Below are positions 24,858 through 33,989 of a DNA stretch of 64,000 bases, one piece after another. The stretch lies in contig CAWJKG010000003.1 of NCBI GenBank assembly GCA_963843365.1, positions 248,001 to 312,000 on the forward strand, read 5' to 3'. Source of the stretch: Bog-473 sp963843365. GTDB lineage: Bacteria > Actinomycetota > Acidimicrobiia > Acidimicrobiales > RAAP-2. The position numbers were made by a program, and so were the translations under genes. The notes under the pieces were generated by a model. The model was not told the origin of the DNA. It did no database searches and was given only the letters and a program-made list of their open reading frames with translations. Each line of letters starts with the position of its first letter. Position 1 is the stretch's first letter.

Positions 24858-26225
24858 GTGGCGATGTCCTCAAAGGTCGAGCAGTTCAAGGACATGGCGC
24901 GGCAGGCCCAGAAGGACCTGTTCGATCAGTCCCATCCCATCGGTCGCCTGTCGCTCGTCCAGTGCGCCATGCTCGGCGGGGCCACCGTCGTCACCATCTC
25001 GCTTGCGGGCTCCCTCTTCTTCTCCATCTCCCCGGACGCTGCGGATCACAAGATCCTCCTGTACCTCCTTTTCACCCTGGCCCCGTTCGCCATCGTGTCG
25101 CCGCTGCTCGGACCTCTCATCGACCGCAGTCGCGGGGCGCGGCGCCTCATGGTCGTGCTGTCCGCTGTCGGGCAGGTCGTCCTGTGCCCGCTGATGGCCA
25201 CGCATCTGCACAGCCTGCTGCTGTTCCCGCTGGCCTTCCTCGTCCTGGTGTGTCAGAAGCTCTATGTCGTGACAAAGGGCGCGCTGGTGCCGGAGATGGC
25301 CGCGCTCGAGGGCACTGACTCGGAGGCGGAGCAGGCCGGCTACGCCACGCTCAACGCCCGGCTGACGCTCCTCGGCACCCTGGCCGGCTTCGTGGCGTCC
25401 GTTCCGGCGGTCATCCTGTACAAGGTTGCAGGCTCTCCGGGTGTGCTCGTCTTCGCCACGATCGTGTTCGTCGGTGCCACAGTGGCCGGGGCCCGGTTGC
25501 CGGTGTTGTCGGGGCGCCGGGCCGAGCGACTCTGGACCGACGAGGCCACCAAGGTGCGCGACTACGGCCATGAGGGTGACGCCCTCGCGCGCGAGCAGGA
25601 TCTGCTTCGCCTGCAGCCCTTCGCCAATCCCGAGGTCATGCTCGGGCTGAGCGCCATGTGCATCGTCCGCGGCCTCACGGGGTTCATGACGTTCATGCTC
25701 GCCTTCGGGCTCCGGCGCATGCACGGCGTCGGCCTGTACTGGTACGGATTGGTCCTGGCGGGGAGTGGCGCCGGCGCCATCGTCGGCCTCGTACTCGTGG
25801 GACGGCTGCGGAAACGCATGACCGAGCAGCAGCTGCTGCTCTGCTCCCTCTGGCTCATCGCCATCACGGCGGGCGGCTGCGCCGTCTGGGGCACCCTGGT
25901 GGCGCAGGTGGTCCTCGCCTTCATCGTCGGCCTGTGCGGTTCCGTGGCCCAGCCGTCGTTCGACGCGATGACCCAGCGCTACATCCCCCTCTCGGCACAG
26001 GGCAGGGCCTTCGCCCGCTTCGGCATGCGCCAGCAGCTGGTCTGGGTGGTGGGCTCGCTGATCCCGCTGATCATCGTCTTCACGCTGCCGCAGGGCGACG
26101 CCACCATGGCCGTCCTGGCCGCGCTGGGCGGGCTGACCTATGTCTCGGGGCGCCGCGCCGCGCATGCGCCGCGCATTGTGCAGCGGGACTATCGCAACCT
26201 CGGGGAAGTGGGCGAAGCGGGGTAA
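24858..26225 (+). CDS. Major facilitator superfamily transporter
   Basis: 455 residues with about 11-12 hydrophobic segments. The loop LLGPLIDRSRGARRLMV after helix 2 is the MFS motif-A region. A long cytoplasmic loop (about residues 215-265) separates the two halves. It resembles DHA3-type drug exporters, but the substrate is unknown. GTG 24858 fits a leaderless start 6 nt after TACATT; ATG 24864 is the alternative. It is convergent with pckG, with 10 bp between the stops. Confidence 0.85.
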   Translation: MAMSSKVEQFKDMARQAQKDLFDQSHPIGRLSLVQCAMLGGATVVTISLAGSLFFSISPDAADHKILLYLLFTLAPFAIVSPLLGPLIDRSRGARRLMVVLSAVGQVVLCPLMATHLHSLLLFPLAFLVLVCQKLYVVTKGALVPEMAALEGTDSEAEQAGYATLNARLTLLGTLAGFVASVPAVILYKVAGSPGVLVFATIVFVGATVAGARLPVLSGRRAERLWTDEATKVRDYGHEGDALAREQDLLRLQPFANPEVMLGLSAMCIVRGLTGFMTFMLAFGLRRMHGVGLYWYGLVLAGSGAGAIVGLVLVGRLRKRMTEQQLLLCSLWLIAITAGGCAVWGTLVAQVVLAFIVGLCGSVAQPSFDAMTQRYIPLSAQGRAFARFGMRQQLVWVVGSLIPLIIVFTLPQGDATMAVLAALGGLTYVSGRRAAHAPRIVQRDYRNLGEVGEAG

Positions 26226-26235
26226 CCCGGGCCTG

Positions 26236-28026
26236 TCAGCCCAGGCGGTCGGCCAGCGTCTCGGCCTGGTCGGACAGCGCCGGCGGCAGACGGTCGCCGA
26301 ACTGCGCGTAGTACTCCTGAATCAGGGGCACCTCGGCCCGCCAGCCCTCCGTGTCCACACGCAGCAGCTCCGCCATCTGCTCTCGGGAAATATCGAGACC
26401 GGTCGTGTCGATGGCGTCGGGTGTCGGCACCGAGCCGATCGGCGTCTCGACCGCGGGCGCCTTGTCGGCGACGCGGTTGAAGATCCACTCGAGCACGCGG
26501 GAGTTCTCGCCGTAGCCGGGCCACAGGAACTTCCCGTCGGCGTCCTTGCGGAACCAGTTGACGTAGAAGATCTTCGGCAGGGCGTTGCGGTCGGGTGCTT
26601 CCACGCCGATGCGCAGCCAATGCGCGAAGTAGTCCGCCATGTTGTAGCCGCAGAACGGCAGCATGGCGAAGGGGTCGCGGCGCAGGTTCCCGACGGCACC
26701 GGCCTGGGCGGCCGTCGTCTCGGACGCCATGATGGAGCCGAGGAACACGCCGTGCTCCCAGTCGTGGGATTGGAAGACGAGTGGCACCACCGAGGCGCGC
26801 CGGCCCCCGAAGAGGATGGCGCTGATGGGCACGCCTTGCGGGTCTTCCCACTCGGGGGCGATCGCCGGATCTTGGCTCGCCGGCGCCGTGAAGCGGGCAT
26901 TGGGGTGGGCAGCGGTCGTGCCCGACTCGGGCGTCCAGTCGTTGCCCTTCCAGTCGGTGAGGTGCGCCGGCGGCTGGTCGGTCATGCCCTCCCACCAGAT
27001 GTCGCCGTCGTCGGTGAGCGCCGTGTTGGTGAAGATGCAGTTGCCGTCGAGCGTGAGGATGGCGTTGGGGTTCGTGTGCGTGTTGGTGCCCGGCGCCACG
27101 CCGAAGAACCCGGCCTCGGGGTTGATGGCGTACAGACGGCCGTCGGCGCCGAACTTCATCCAGCAGATGTCGTCGCCCACCGTCTCGACCTTCCACCCTT
27201 CGATGGACGGGATGAGCATGGCCAGGTTGGTCTTGCCACAGGCGGAGGGGAAGGCCCCGGTGACGTAGCGGGTCTCGCCTTCGGGCGACGTCAGCTTCAG
27301 GATGAGCATGTGCTCGGCCATCCAGCCGGCGTCACGTGCCATGACCGAGGCGATGCGCAGGGCGAAGCACTTCTTTCCCAGCAGCGCGTTGCCGCCGTAG
27401 CCCGAGCCGAACGAGGTGATCTCCCGCGTCTCGGGGAAGTGCACGATGTACTTGTTCTCCGCATTGCAGGGCCAGGCGACGTCCTGTTCGCCAGGCTCGA
27501 GCGGGGCGCCGACCGAGTGCAGGCAAGGGACGAAGTCGCCGTCGCCGAGCACCTCCAGGGCCCCGGTCCCCATCCGGGTCATGATGCGCATGGAGACGGC
27601 GACGTAGGCGGAGTCGGTCAGCTGCACCCCGATGTGGGCGATATCGGAGCCGAGGGGCCCCATGGAGAAGGGCACCACGTACATGGTGCGCCCCTTCATG
27701 CAGCCCCTGAAGAGACCTTGCAGGTGCTCGCGCATCTCGGCCGGGTCACGCCAGTTGTTGGTCGGGCCGGCGTCGATCTCCTTGGCCGAACAGATGAACG
27801 TGCGGTCTTCCACGCGCGCCACGTCGCCGGGGTCCGAGTGCGACCAGTAGCTGTTCGGCCGCTTGGCGTCCGACAGCCGGGTGAACGTGCCGGCGTCGAC
27901 GAGCCCCTGGCAGAGCCGGTCGTACTCGTCGGCCGAGCCGTCGCACCACTCGATGCGGTCCGGCGTGGTGAGGGTCGCCATTTCGTCGACCCATGCGAGG
28001 AGTTTCGCGTTCGTTGTTGGCGGCAT
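26236..28026 (-). CDS. pckG: Phosphoenolpyruvate carboxykinase (GTP)
   Basis: 596 residues, the normal length. It shows WCDGSADEYDRL, SPEGETRYVTGAFPSACGKTNLAML with the kinase-1a loop, GDDICWMKFG, NPEAGFFGVAPGTNTHTNPN and FGGRR. It converts oxaloacetate and GTP to PEP and CO2, the key step of gluconeogenesis, in the cytoplasm. ATG 28026 is chosen because family members begin there; the open frame extends upstream without matching the family. It is divergent from thiL. A TAGCAT on the minus strand at 28073-28078 can serve as its -10. Confidence 0.96.
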   Translation of the reverse strand: MPPTTNAKLLAWVDEMATLTTPDRIEWCDGSADEYDRLCQGLVDAGTFTRLSDAKRPNSYWSHSDPGDVARVEDRTFICSAKEIDAGPTNNWRDPAEMREHLQGLFRGCMKGRTMYVVPFSMGPLGSDIAHIGVQLTDSAYVAVSMRIMTRMGTGALEVLGDGDFVPCLHSVGAPLEPGEQDVAWPCNAENKYIVHFPETREITSFGSGYGGNALLGKKCFALRIASVMARDAGWMAEHMLILKLTSPEGETRYVTGAFPSACGKTNLAMLIPSIEGWKVETVGDDICWMKFGADGRLYAINPEAGFFGVAPGTNTHTNPNAILTLDGNCIFTNTALTDDGDIWWEGMTDQPPAHLTDWKGNDWTPESGTTAAHPNARFTAPASQDPAIAPEWEDPQGVPISAILFGGRRASVVPLVFQSHDWEHGVFLGSIMASETTAAQAGAVGNLRRDPFAMLPFCGYNMADYFAHWLRIGVEAPDRNALPKIFYVNWFRKDADGKFLWPGYGENSRVLEWIFNRVADKAPAVETPIGSVPTPDAIDTTGLDISREQMAELLRVDTEGWRAEVPLIQEYYAQFGDRLPPALSDQAETLADRLG

Positions 28027-28072
28027 GTCGGGGGGATCTGCTCCTTCGTCCGGCCTGTTTCGGTGGGGTCCA

Positions 28073-28083
28073 ATGCTAGGCAT
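28073..28083. promoter_or_regulatory. Overlapping divergent -10 elements of pckG and thiL
   Basis: Minus-strand TAGCAT (28073-28078) and plus-strand TAGGCAT (28077-28083) share TA. This would give pckG a leader of about 40 nt and thiL a leaderless start at 28089. Confidence 0.45.
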
Positions 28084-28088
28084 GTGAC

Positions 28089-29051
28089 GTGGGATCCCCC
28101 AAACCTCGGCACATGACACGTCCCGTCGGGGAAGACGAGGTCCTAGAGAATATCCGAGGCATCGTCGGAAACGGAATCGAGGCTTTCGGCCTGCGTGACG
28201 ACGCCGCCTCCCTGGAGTTCCCGGCAGGCGGGCCTCTGCTGGCCTCCGTGGACAGCGTGGTGGAGGGCGTGCACGTCGACCTTTCGCTGTGCAGCCCCGG
28301 CGACGTGGGCTGGAAGGCGCTGATGGGCGCCCTCAGCGACCTCGCCGCCATGGGCGCAACGCCCCTGGGTGCGCTCGTGGCCCTCTGCGTGCCCGGCGGC
28401 TCGGGCGAGGGTGCGCTGGCGGTGGGCGTCATGGAGGGTGTGGCCGAGGCGTCGGCGGCGTCGGGCTGCCCCGTCATCGGGGGCGACGTGTCGGAGGCGG
28501 CCGGACTGACGGTCGCCGTGACCGTCCTGGGCACGGTCGAAGCGGGCGGCCCTCCGCCGGTCGGTCGATCCGGGGCGCGGCCGGGCGACGTGGTGCTTGT
28601 CACCGGCCCTTGCGGCGGGTCGGCGGCGGGACTGCGGCAGTTGCGCGCCGGCGACCAGCGTGGAACGGCGGTCGCCGCCTACCGGCGGCCCGTGGCGCGC
28701 CTGCGGGAGGGCGCGCTGGCCCGGATCGCCGGGGCCCACGCCATGATCGACGTCTCCGACGGGCTGGCGCTCGACCTGCACCGCCTCGCCGACGCATCAG
28801 CCGTCGGGTTCCGGCTCGACGAGGTGCCGGCCGCCACCGGCGCCACGCTCGACGAGGCCCTCGGCGGCGGGGAGGACTACGAGCTGGTGCTCGCCGTGGC
28901 CGCCGAGCAGGAAGACGAGCTCGTCAGCGCGTCCGAGCGGGTGGGACTCCGGCTCCCTCTCCGGGTCGGCACCGTGCTGCCTGACCCGGCTCTGCGGCTC
29001 CTGGGCGACGCTCCTCTGGATCGCCTGGGCTGGCAGCACCGCTTGGGCTGA
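28089..29051 (+). CDS. thiL: Thiamine-monophosphate kinase
   Basis: About 320 residues. It has the AIRS-type pattern: GLRDDAASLEF, LLASVDSVVEGVHVDL, VGWKALMGALSDLAAMGATP, GCPVIGGDVSEA, PGDVVLVTGPCGGSAAGL, MIDVSDGLALDL and LGGGEDYELV. It phosphorylates thiamine monophosphate to the active diphosphate. The start is GTG 28089 if the transcript is leaderless; ATG 28113 is the alternative and gives a more typical N-terminus. No thiamine synthesis genes are nearby. Confidence 0.92.
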   Translation: MGSPKPRHMTRPVGEDEVLENIRGIVGNGIEAFGLRDDAASLEFPAGGPLLASVDSVVEGVHVDLSLCSPGDVGWKALMGALSDLAAMGATPLGALVALCVPGGSGEGALAVGVMEGVAEASAASGCPVIGGDVSEAAGLTVAVTVLGTVEAGGPPPVGRSGARPGDVVLVTGPCGGSAAGLRQLRAGDQRGTAVAAYRRPVARLREGALARIAGAHAMIDVSDGLALDLHRLADASAVGFRLDEVPAATGATLDEALGGGEDYELVLAVAAEQEDELVSASERVGLRLPLRVGTVLPDPALRLLGDAPLDRLGWQHRLG

Positions 29052-29151
29052 ATTGTGCAGGCCTTGGGGCGGCATCGTTTGGCGGGCAGCCGACCGTGCC
29101 GTACTCTCGCGCAGCGCCTTCCTGGCAGAGGCGGGGGCGGAGGTTTTGGCG

Positions 29152-29748
29152 ATGCTTGGTGCCTTGATTGTCGTTTTCGTGCTGGGGGCGCTCGTCCTCT
29201 CGCCGTTCGCGTTCTTTCAGGTAATCACCAAAGCGGGGTTCTCGGGTTGGTGGACGTTCGTGCCCTATTCCCCGTGGCTCGTCGGGATCATCGGGGGAGG
29301 GACGATCGGAATCTGGAACCGCAACAACGAGAGCGTGTACTCGGTTCTGAACCAGCTCTGGCTCCTCGACGCGTTGATGTTCTTGACCACTGCCTTCGTG
29401 ATGGTCATGTTCTTTCTCTTCGCCTTCTCGGAATGGCCGGCACTGCAGCAGCCGCGTGGCCGACCGATGCCCGGAGGAGGGTTTGCGGTCAGGGGAGGTG
29501 GCGTCCCATCCTGGGTCCCCCCTCCACCGTCTGACCACGATCCGGCAGGTGCCTCTCTGCACAGCAGCGCGCCCGTGGAGCAGGCTCCCGGGTGGTACAA
29601 GTCGGGCGCCGTGGGCGCCGGCGAGCAGAGTTACTGGGACGGATCGGCCTGGACGGCCCGGCGGCAGTGGAGCGGCGGCAACTGGGTCGAACTGCCGATG
29701 CCCCGGCCCGAACAGGTCGGCCCGGAGGGCGCGCCCGCTTCGAGTTGA
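29152..29748 (+). CDS. Membrane protein with C-terminal DUF2510 domain
   Basis: 198 residues from ATG 29152, with GGAGG 8 nt upstream. Three hydrophobic segments (about residues 1-22, 38-56 and 70-93) lie in the first half. The C-terminus has PGWYKSGAVGAGEQSYWDG, then SAWTARRQW, the DUF2510 signature found at the ends of many actinobacterial membrane proteins. The function is unknown. It is convergent with rpmB. Confidence 0.75.
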   Translation: MLGALIVVFVLGALVLSPFAFFQVITKAGFSGWWTFVPYSPWLVGIIGGGTIGIWNRNNESVYSVLNQLWLLDALMFLTTAFVMVMFFLFAFSEWPALQQPRGRPMPGGGFAVRGGGVPSWVPPPPSDHDPAGASLHSSAPVEQAPGWYKSGAVGAGEQSYWDGSAWTARRQWSGGNWVELPMPRPEQVGPEGAPASS

Positions 29749-29751
29749 TCA

Positions 29752-29772
29752 GGGGCTGACCGAGCGAGCCCC
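29752..29772. terminator. Hairpin between convergent DUF2510 and rpmB genes
   Basis: GGGGCT pairs with AGCCCC across a 9-nt loop, just after the DUF2510 stop and 9 bp before the end of rpmB. Confidence 0.4.
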
Positions 29773-29780
29773 GAACGCCG

Positions 29781-30002
29781 TCAGCTGGCGGCGCTGGGCT
29801 GGTGGGTCCGGCGCAGCGGCTTGGTCACCTTGCCGGCCCGGATGCACGAGGTGCACACGTGCAGCCGCTTCGGCGCGCCGTCGACGACGGCCCGCACCCG
29901 CTGCACGTTGGGGTTCCAACGCCGCTTGGTGCGCCGGTGGGAGTGGCTCACGTTCATGCCGAACGACGGCTTCTTGCCACAGATGTCGCACACTGCTGCC
30001 AT
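29781..30002 (-). CDS. rpmB: 50S ribosomal protein L28
   Basis: 73 residues. The N-terminal AAVCDICGKKPSFGMNVSHSH and the second pair VCTSCIRAGKV give the four-cysteine zinc form of L28. A Shine-Dalgarno AGGAAGG lies 7 nt before ATG 30002. It is divergent from the fakA-like gene, the usual arrangement in many Gram-positive bacteria. Confidence 0.96.
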   Translation of the reverse strand: MAAVCDICGKKPSFGMNVSHSHRRTKRRWNPNVQRVRAVVDGAPKRLHVCTSCIRAGKVTKPLRRTHQPSAAS

Positions 30003-30069
30003 GGGAGAACCTTCCTGGGGGAGGCCGCGGTCGACGGACCACGCAGGCCTTCACGAACGGGCCAAAGGT

Positions 30070-30075
30070 TAGCAT
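30070..30075 (+). promoter_or_regulatory. -10 element of the fakA-like gene (leaderless)
   Basis: TAGCAT ends 8 nt before ATG 30084. No Shine-Dalgarno is present. Confidence 0.5.
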
Positions 30076-30083
30076 CCCCTGCC

Positions 30084-31767
30084 ATGACCTCTTCGGCGAC
30101 GTTGGACGCCGACGATCTCCGCGCCGTGATGGGCGGCTACCGCGACGCCCTCCGGCTCCACCAGGCCGACATCAACCGCCTCAACGTCTACCCGGTGCCC
30201 GACGGCGACACGGGCACGAACATGGCCCTCACCCTCGAGGCCGTGGTCAGCGAGCTGCAGGGGGTCGACGCCGGGGCGGGGCTGCCCGAAGTCTGCAAGG
30301 CCATCGGCCATGGCTCCCTCATGGGCGCCCACGGCAACTCGGGCGTCATCCTCTCCCAGCTGCTGCGGGGCATGGGCGAGCGCATGGCGGGGGCCGGGGA
30401 CGAGGGGGTGGGCCCCGACGTCCTCGTCGACGCCATCGGCCACGCCTCCGAGCTGGCTCGCCGGGCCGTGGTGCGCCCGGTGGAGGGGACGATCCTCACG
30501 GTGGCCGCGGCCGCCGCCACCGGTGCCGCCCAGGGGTCGGACCTGGTCGGCGTGGTGGAGCGCGCCCGTGGTGAGGCCGCCGACGCCCTGGCCCGCACCC
30601 CCGAGATGTTGCCCGTGCTGGCCCAGGCCGGCGTCGTCGATGCCGGCGGCGCCGGCTACCTCCTCCTGCTCGACGCCTTCCTCCTCGTGCTCGACGGCCG
30701 GCCGCTGCCCGAGCCGTCCGGCGTGGAGGCCCCGGACCTCAGCGGGCTCAACGGCGTGAGGGGCGACGGCGGGCCGGGTCACGAGACCGTCGACGGGGAG
30801 CACGCCCTCGGCGACCTGCGCTACGAGGTCATGTACCTGCTGAACGCGCCCGACGACTCCATTGAGGCCTTCAAGGAGGTCTGGGCCGGCGTCGGCGACT
30901 CCATCGTGGTGGTCGGGGGCGACGGCATCTGGAATTGCCACATCCACACCAACGACATCGGTGCCGCCATCGAGGCCGGGGTGGACGCCGGGCAGCCACA
31001 CCGCATCCGGGTGACCGACCTCGACGAACAGGTCGAGGAGGAGCGCTGGGTCCGCGAGAGCGTGGGAGCACCGGGTGCGGGTCCGAGCACCGAGGGGACC
31101 GGACCACCCCCGACGACCAGCGTGGTGGCGGTGGTCTCGGGCGACGGCATCGGGCGCATCTTCCGCTCCCTCGGCGTGCACCACCTCGTCGTGGGCGGCC
31201 AGACGATGAACCCGGCGACGGCCGATCTCGTCAAGGCGGTCGAATCGGTGGGCTCGGACCAGGTGGTGATCCTGCCCAACAACAAGAACATCAGGCCGGT
31301 GGCCGACCAGGTCGACGCGCTGTGCGGCAAGACGGTGCGGGTGGTGCCGACCGGGTCGATCGTCGAGGGCTTCGCGGCCCTGCTGGCCTACGACCCCGCG
31401 GCGGAGGCGGACGCCAACGTCCGCGTCCATGTCCGAGTCGGCGGCCCGGGTCGTGCCGGGGGAGGTCACGCGGGCGGTGCGGGACAGCACGACCGACGCC
31501 GGCGAGGTCCACGAGGGTGACTTCATCGGGGTCTCGCGCGACGGGGTGGTGGCGGTCTCCGACAACATCGTGGTCTGCACCCGGCTGCTGCTGAGTCGTC
31601 TGCTCCAGCCGACGCACGAGCTGGTGACGCTCATCGAAGGCGAGGGTGCCCGCGTCGCCGACACGAGACGGATTGAGGAGTGGCTCACCGAGGAGCACCC
31701 CGAAGTCGCCGTCGAGGTGCACCAGGGCGGCCAGCCCCTCTACCCGTACCTGTTGGGGATTGAGTAG
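30084..31767 (+). CDS. DAK2-domain fatty acid kinase-like protein (frameshifted)
   Basis: The N-terminal DAK2 (DhaL-like) domain has NRLNVYPVPDGDTGTNMALTL, GSLMGAHGNSGVILSQLLRG, VEGTILTV and DAGGAGYLLLLD, as in FakA/YloV, the ATP-binding subunit of fatty acid kinase. The middle part has YEVMYLLNAP and WNCHIHTNDIGAAIEAG, then VVSGDGIGRIF. The frame breaks between about 31390 and 31440. The C-terminal half continues in another frame (MSESAARVVPGEVTRAVRDST to YPYLLGIE) and ends at 31767. Both parts match the family in order, so one indel is likely. The end overlaps recG. Confidence 0.85.
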
Positions 31768-33916
31768 CGGCCGCACCCTCAGCGACCTGAGCCAGCGGCC
31801 GGTCTCGGTGCTGGCCTCGGTGTCGGAGCGCAAGGCCGGACGGCTGGCCGAGTTGGGCGTCGAGTCCGTTCTCGATCTCCTCACGACCTACCCGCGCCGC
31901 TACATCGACCGCACCCGCCAGTCCGACGTGTCGGACCTGCAGGTGGGCGACGAGGCGGCGGTACTGGCCACCGTGCAGTCGGCCCAGGCCCGCCGCGCCC
32001 GGACGGGACGCGCCGTGGTCGACGTGGTCGTGCGCGACGACACGGGCCGCCTCAAGATCGTCTTCTTCAACCAGCCCTGGCGGGCCAAGCAGCTGGAGGC
32101 CGGCACCGAGGCGATCTTCTTCGGGAAGGTCACCGAGTACCGGGGGACGCGGCAGATGGCCAACCCCGTGGTCGACGTCGTGGCGGGCGTCACGCCGGGG
32201 CGGCGCACGCTGCGCATTCTGCCCGTCTACCCCGCCTCGGCCAAGGTCGGGCTCACCTCGTGGGAGCTGGGGGAGTTCGTGGCCGAGGCGCTCGAGCGCG
32301 CCCGCGAGTTCGCCGACCCGCTGCCGCCCGAGTACCGCGCCTCTATCGACCTGTGGGACCGCACCGAGGCCTTCCGGGCCATTCACGGGCCGGAGTCGCT
32401 GCAGGTGGTCGGGCCGGCGCGCCGCCGGCTGGTCTTCGACGAGCTCTTCCGGCTGCAGCTGGCGCTCGTACTGCGGCGCCGGGCCTTCGAGGTCAACGCC
32501 CGCGCGCTGCACCACGCCGTGTCGCCGCGGGAGATCACCGGGGGCGTGCACGACACGCTGGTGGCGCGCTTCCTGGCCGGACTGCCCTACGAGCTCACCA
32601 TGGCCCAGCGCCGGGCCCTCGCCGTGATCGTGGCGGACATGGCCGGGCCGTTCCCGATGCACCGGCTCCTGCAGGGCGACGTCGGCTCGGGCAAGACCGT
32701 GGTGGCGCTGGCCGCGTTGCTCGCCGCCGTGCAGAGCGGGCACCAGGGCGCGCTGATGGTGCCGACCGAGGTCCTGGCCGAGCAGCACTTCGCCGCCGTG
32801 CGCGCGCTCCTGGGCTCGCTGGAGGGACCAGGTGGCATGGCGGGGGGCGACGTGCGGGTGGAGCTCCTGACCAGTCGCGTCAAGGGCAAGGCCCGCACGG
32901 CGGTGCTGGAGGGCCTGGCCTCGGGCGCGGTCGGCATGGTGGTGGGGACGCACGCGCTGTTGACCGAGGAGGTGACGTTCGGGTCGCTCGGCGCGGTCGT
33001 CATCGACGAGCAGCACCGCTTCGGGGTCGAGCAGCGGGCGACGCTGCGGGCCAAGGGCAGCGACGGGGACCCGGATCTGCTGGTGATGACCGCCACTCCG
33101 ATCCCGCGTACCGCCGCCATGGTGATCTTCGGCGATCTCGACCTCACCACCCTCGACGAGCTCCCTCCGGGCCGCCAGCCCGTCACCACCGCCTGGCTCC
33201 CCGGCTCCGGCCCCGAAGTGGAGCGGCCGGCCTGGGAGCGGGTGCGGACCGAGGTGGCGGCGGGGCACCGCGCCTTCGTCGTCTGCCCGCTGGTGAGCGA
33301 CTCCTTGCGGGTCGAGGCGAAGTCGGCCAGCGAGGAGTTCGAGCGGCTGACCGCCGGCGAGCTGGCGGGGCTGCGGGTGGGGCTCCTGCACGGCCAAATG
33401 GCGGCGGCCGCCCGCGAGGACGTGATGGACCGCTTCCGCACCGGCGAGCTGCAGGTGCTGGTGGCGACCACGGTGATCGAGGTCGGCGTCGATGTGCCGG
33501 AGGCCACCGTCATGGTCGTGGAGAGCGCCGACCGCTTCGGGATCGCCCAGCTGCACCAGCTGCGGGGCCGGGTGGGCCGGGGCGGCACCGCCAGCTGGTG
33601 CTACCTCCTCGGGGGCGAGGAGGGCAACGAGCGGCTGACGGCGGTGGCGGGGTCGACGGACGGCTTCGTCCTGGCCGAGGCCGACCTGCGCGTGCGCGGG
33701 GAGGGCACGCTGCTCGGCGCCCGCCAGAAGGGGCAGAGCGACCTGCGGCTGGCCTCGCTCAGCGATGCCGGCGACATGGCTCTGCTCGACGAGGCGCGCC
33801 ACGTCGCCGAGGCGATGGTGGACGCCGATCCGCAGCTGACGACGCATCCCGACCTGGCCGACGAGGTCAGGTTGCTCCTGAGCGAGGACGAAGGGGAGTA
33901 CCTCTTCAAGAGCTGA
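31760..33916 (+). CDS. recG: ATP-dependent DNA helicase RecG
   Basis: 718 residues from TTG 31760, overlapping the end of the previous gene. The N-terminal wedge/OB part has LLTTYPRRYIDRT and a short nucleic-acid domain. The helicase core has LLQGDVGSGKTVVALAALLA, DEQHRFGVEQR, MTATPIPRT, TTVIEVGVDVPEATVMV and HQLRGRVGRGG. RecG remodels stalled replication forks and Holliday junctions. The order DAK2-recG-rsmD-coaD is typical of actinobacteria and firmicutes. Confidence 0.95.
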   Translation: MSSGRTLSDLSQRPVSVLASVSERKAGRLAELGVESVLDLLTTYPRRYIDRTRQSDVSDLQVGDEAAVLATVQSAQARRARTGRAVVDVVVRDDTGRLKIVFFNQPWRAKQLEAGTEAIFFGKVTEYRGTRQMANPVVDVVAGVTPGRRTLRILPVYPASAKVGLTSWELGEFVAEALERAREFADPLPPEYRASIDLWDRTEAFRAIHGPESLQVVGPARRRLVFDELFRLQLALVLRRRAFEVNARALHHAVSPREITGGVHDTLVARFLAGLPYELTMAQRRALAVIVADMAGPFPMHRLLQGDVGSGKTVVALAALLAAVQSGHQGALMVPTEVLAEQHFAAVRALLGSLEGPGGMAGGDVRVELLTSRVKGKARTAVLEGLASGAVGMVVGTHALLTEEVTFGSLGAVVIDEQHRFGVEQRATLRAKGSDGDPDLLVMTATPIPRTAAMVIFGDLDLTTLDELPPGRQPVTTAWLPGSGPEVERPAWERVRTEVAAGHRAFVVCPLVSDSLRVEAKSASEEFERLTAGELAGLRVGLLHGQMAAAAREDVMDRFRTGELQVLVATTVIEVGVDVPEATVMVVESADRFGIAQLHQLRGRVGRGGTASWCYLLGGEEGNERLTAVAGSTDGFVLAEADLRVRGEGTLLGARQKGQSDLRLASLSDAGDMALLDEARHVAEAMVDADPQLTTHPDLADEVRLLLSEDEGEYLFKS

Positions 33917-33976
33917 CACCCGTTCAGGAGCTGAGACCGGTCCTCCGATCCGGTCCTCCGGGGGTCCGGGCCGCCG

Positions 33977-33982
33977 TAGGGT
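33977..33982 (+). promoter_or_regulatory. -10 element of rsmD (leaderless)
   Basis: TAGGGT ends 7 nt before ATG 33990, identical in sequence and spacing to xseA and smc. Confidence 0.6.
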
Positions 33983-33989
33983 GGTGCCG

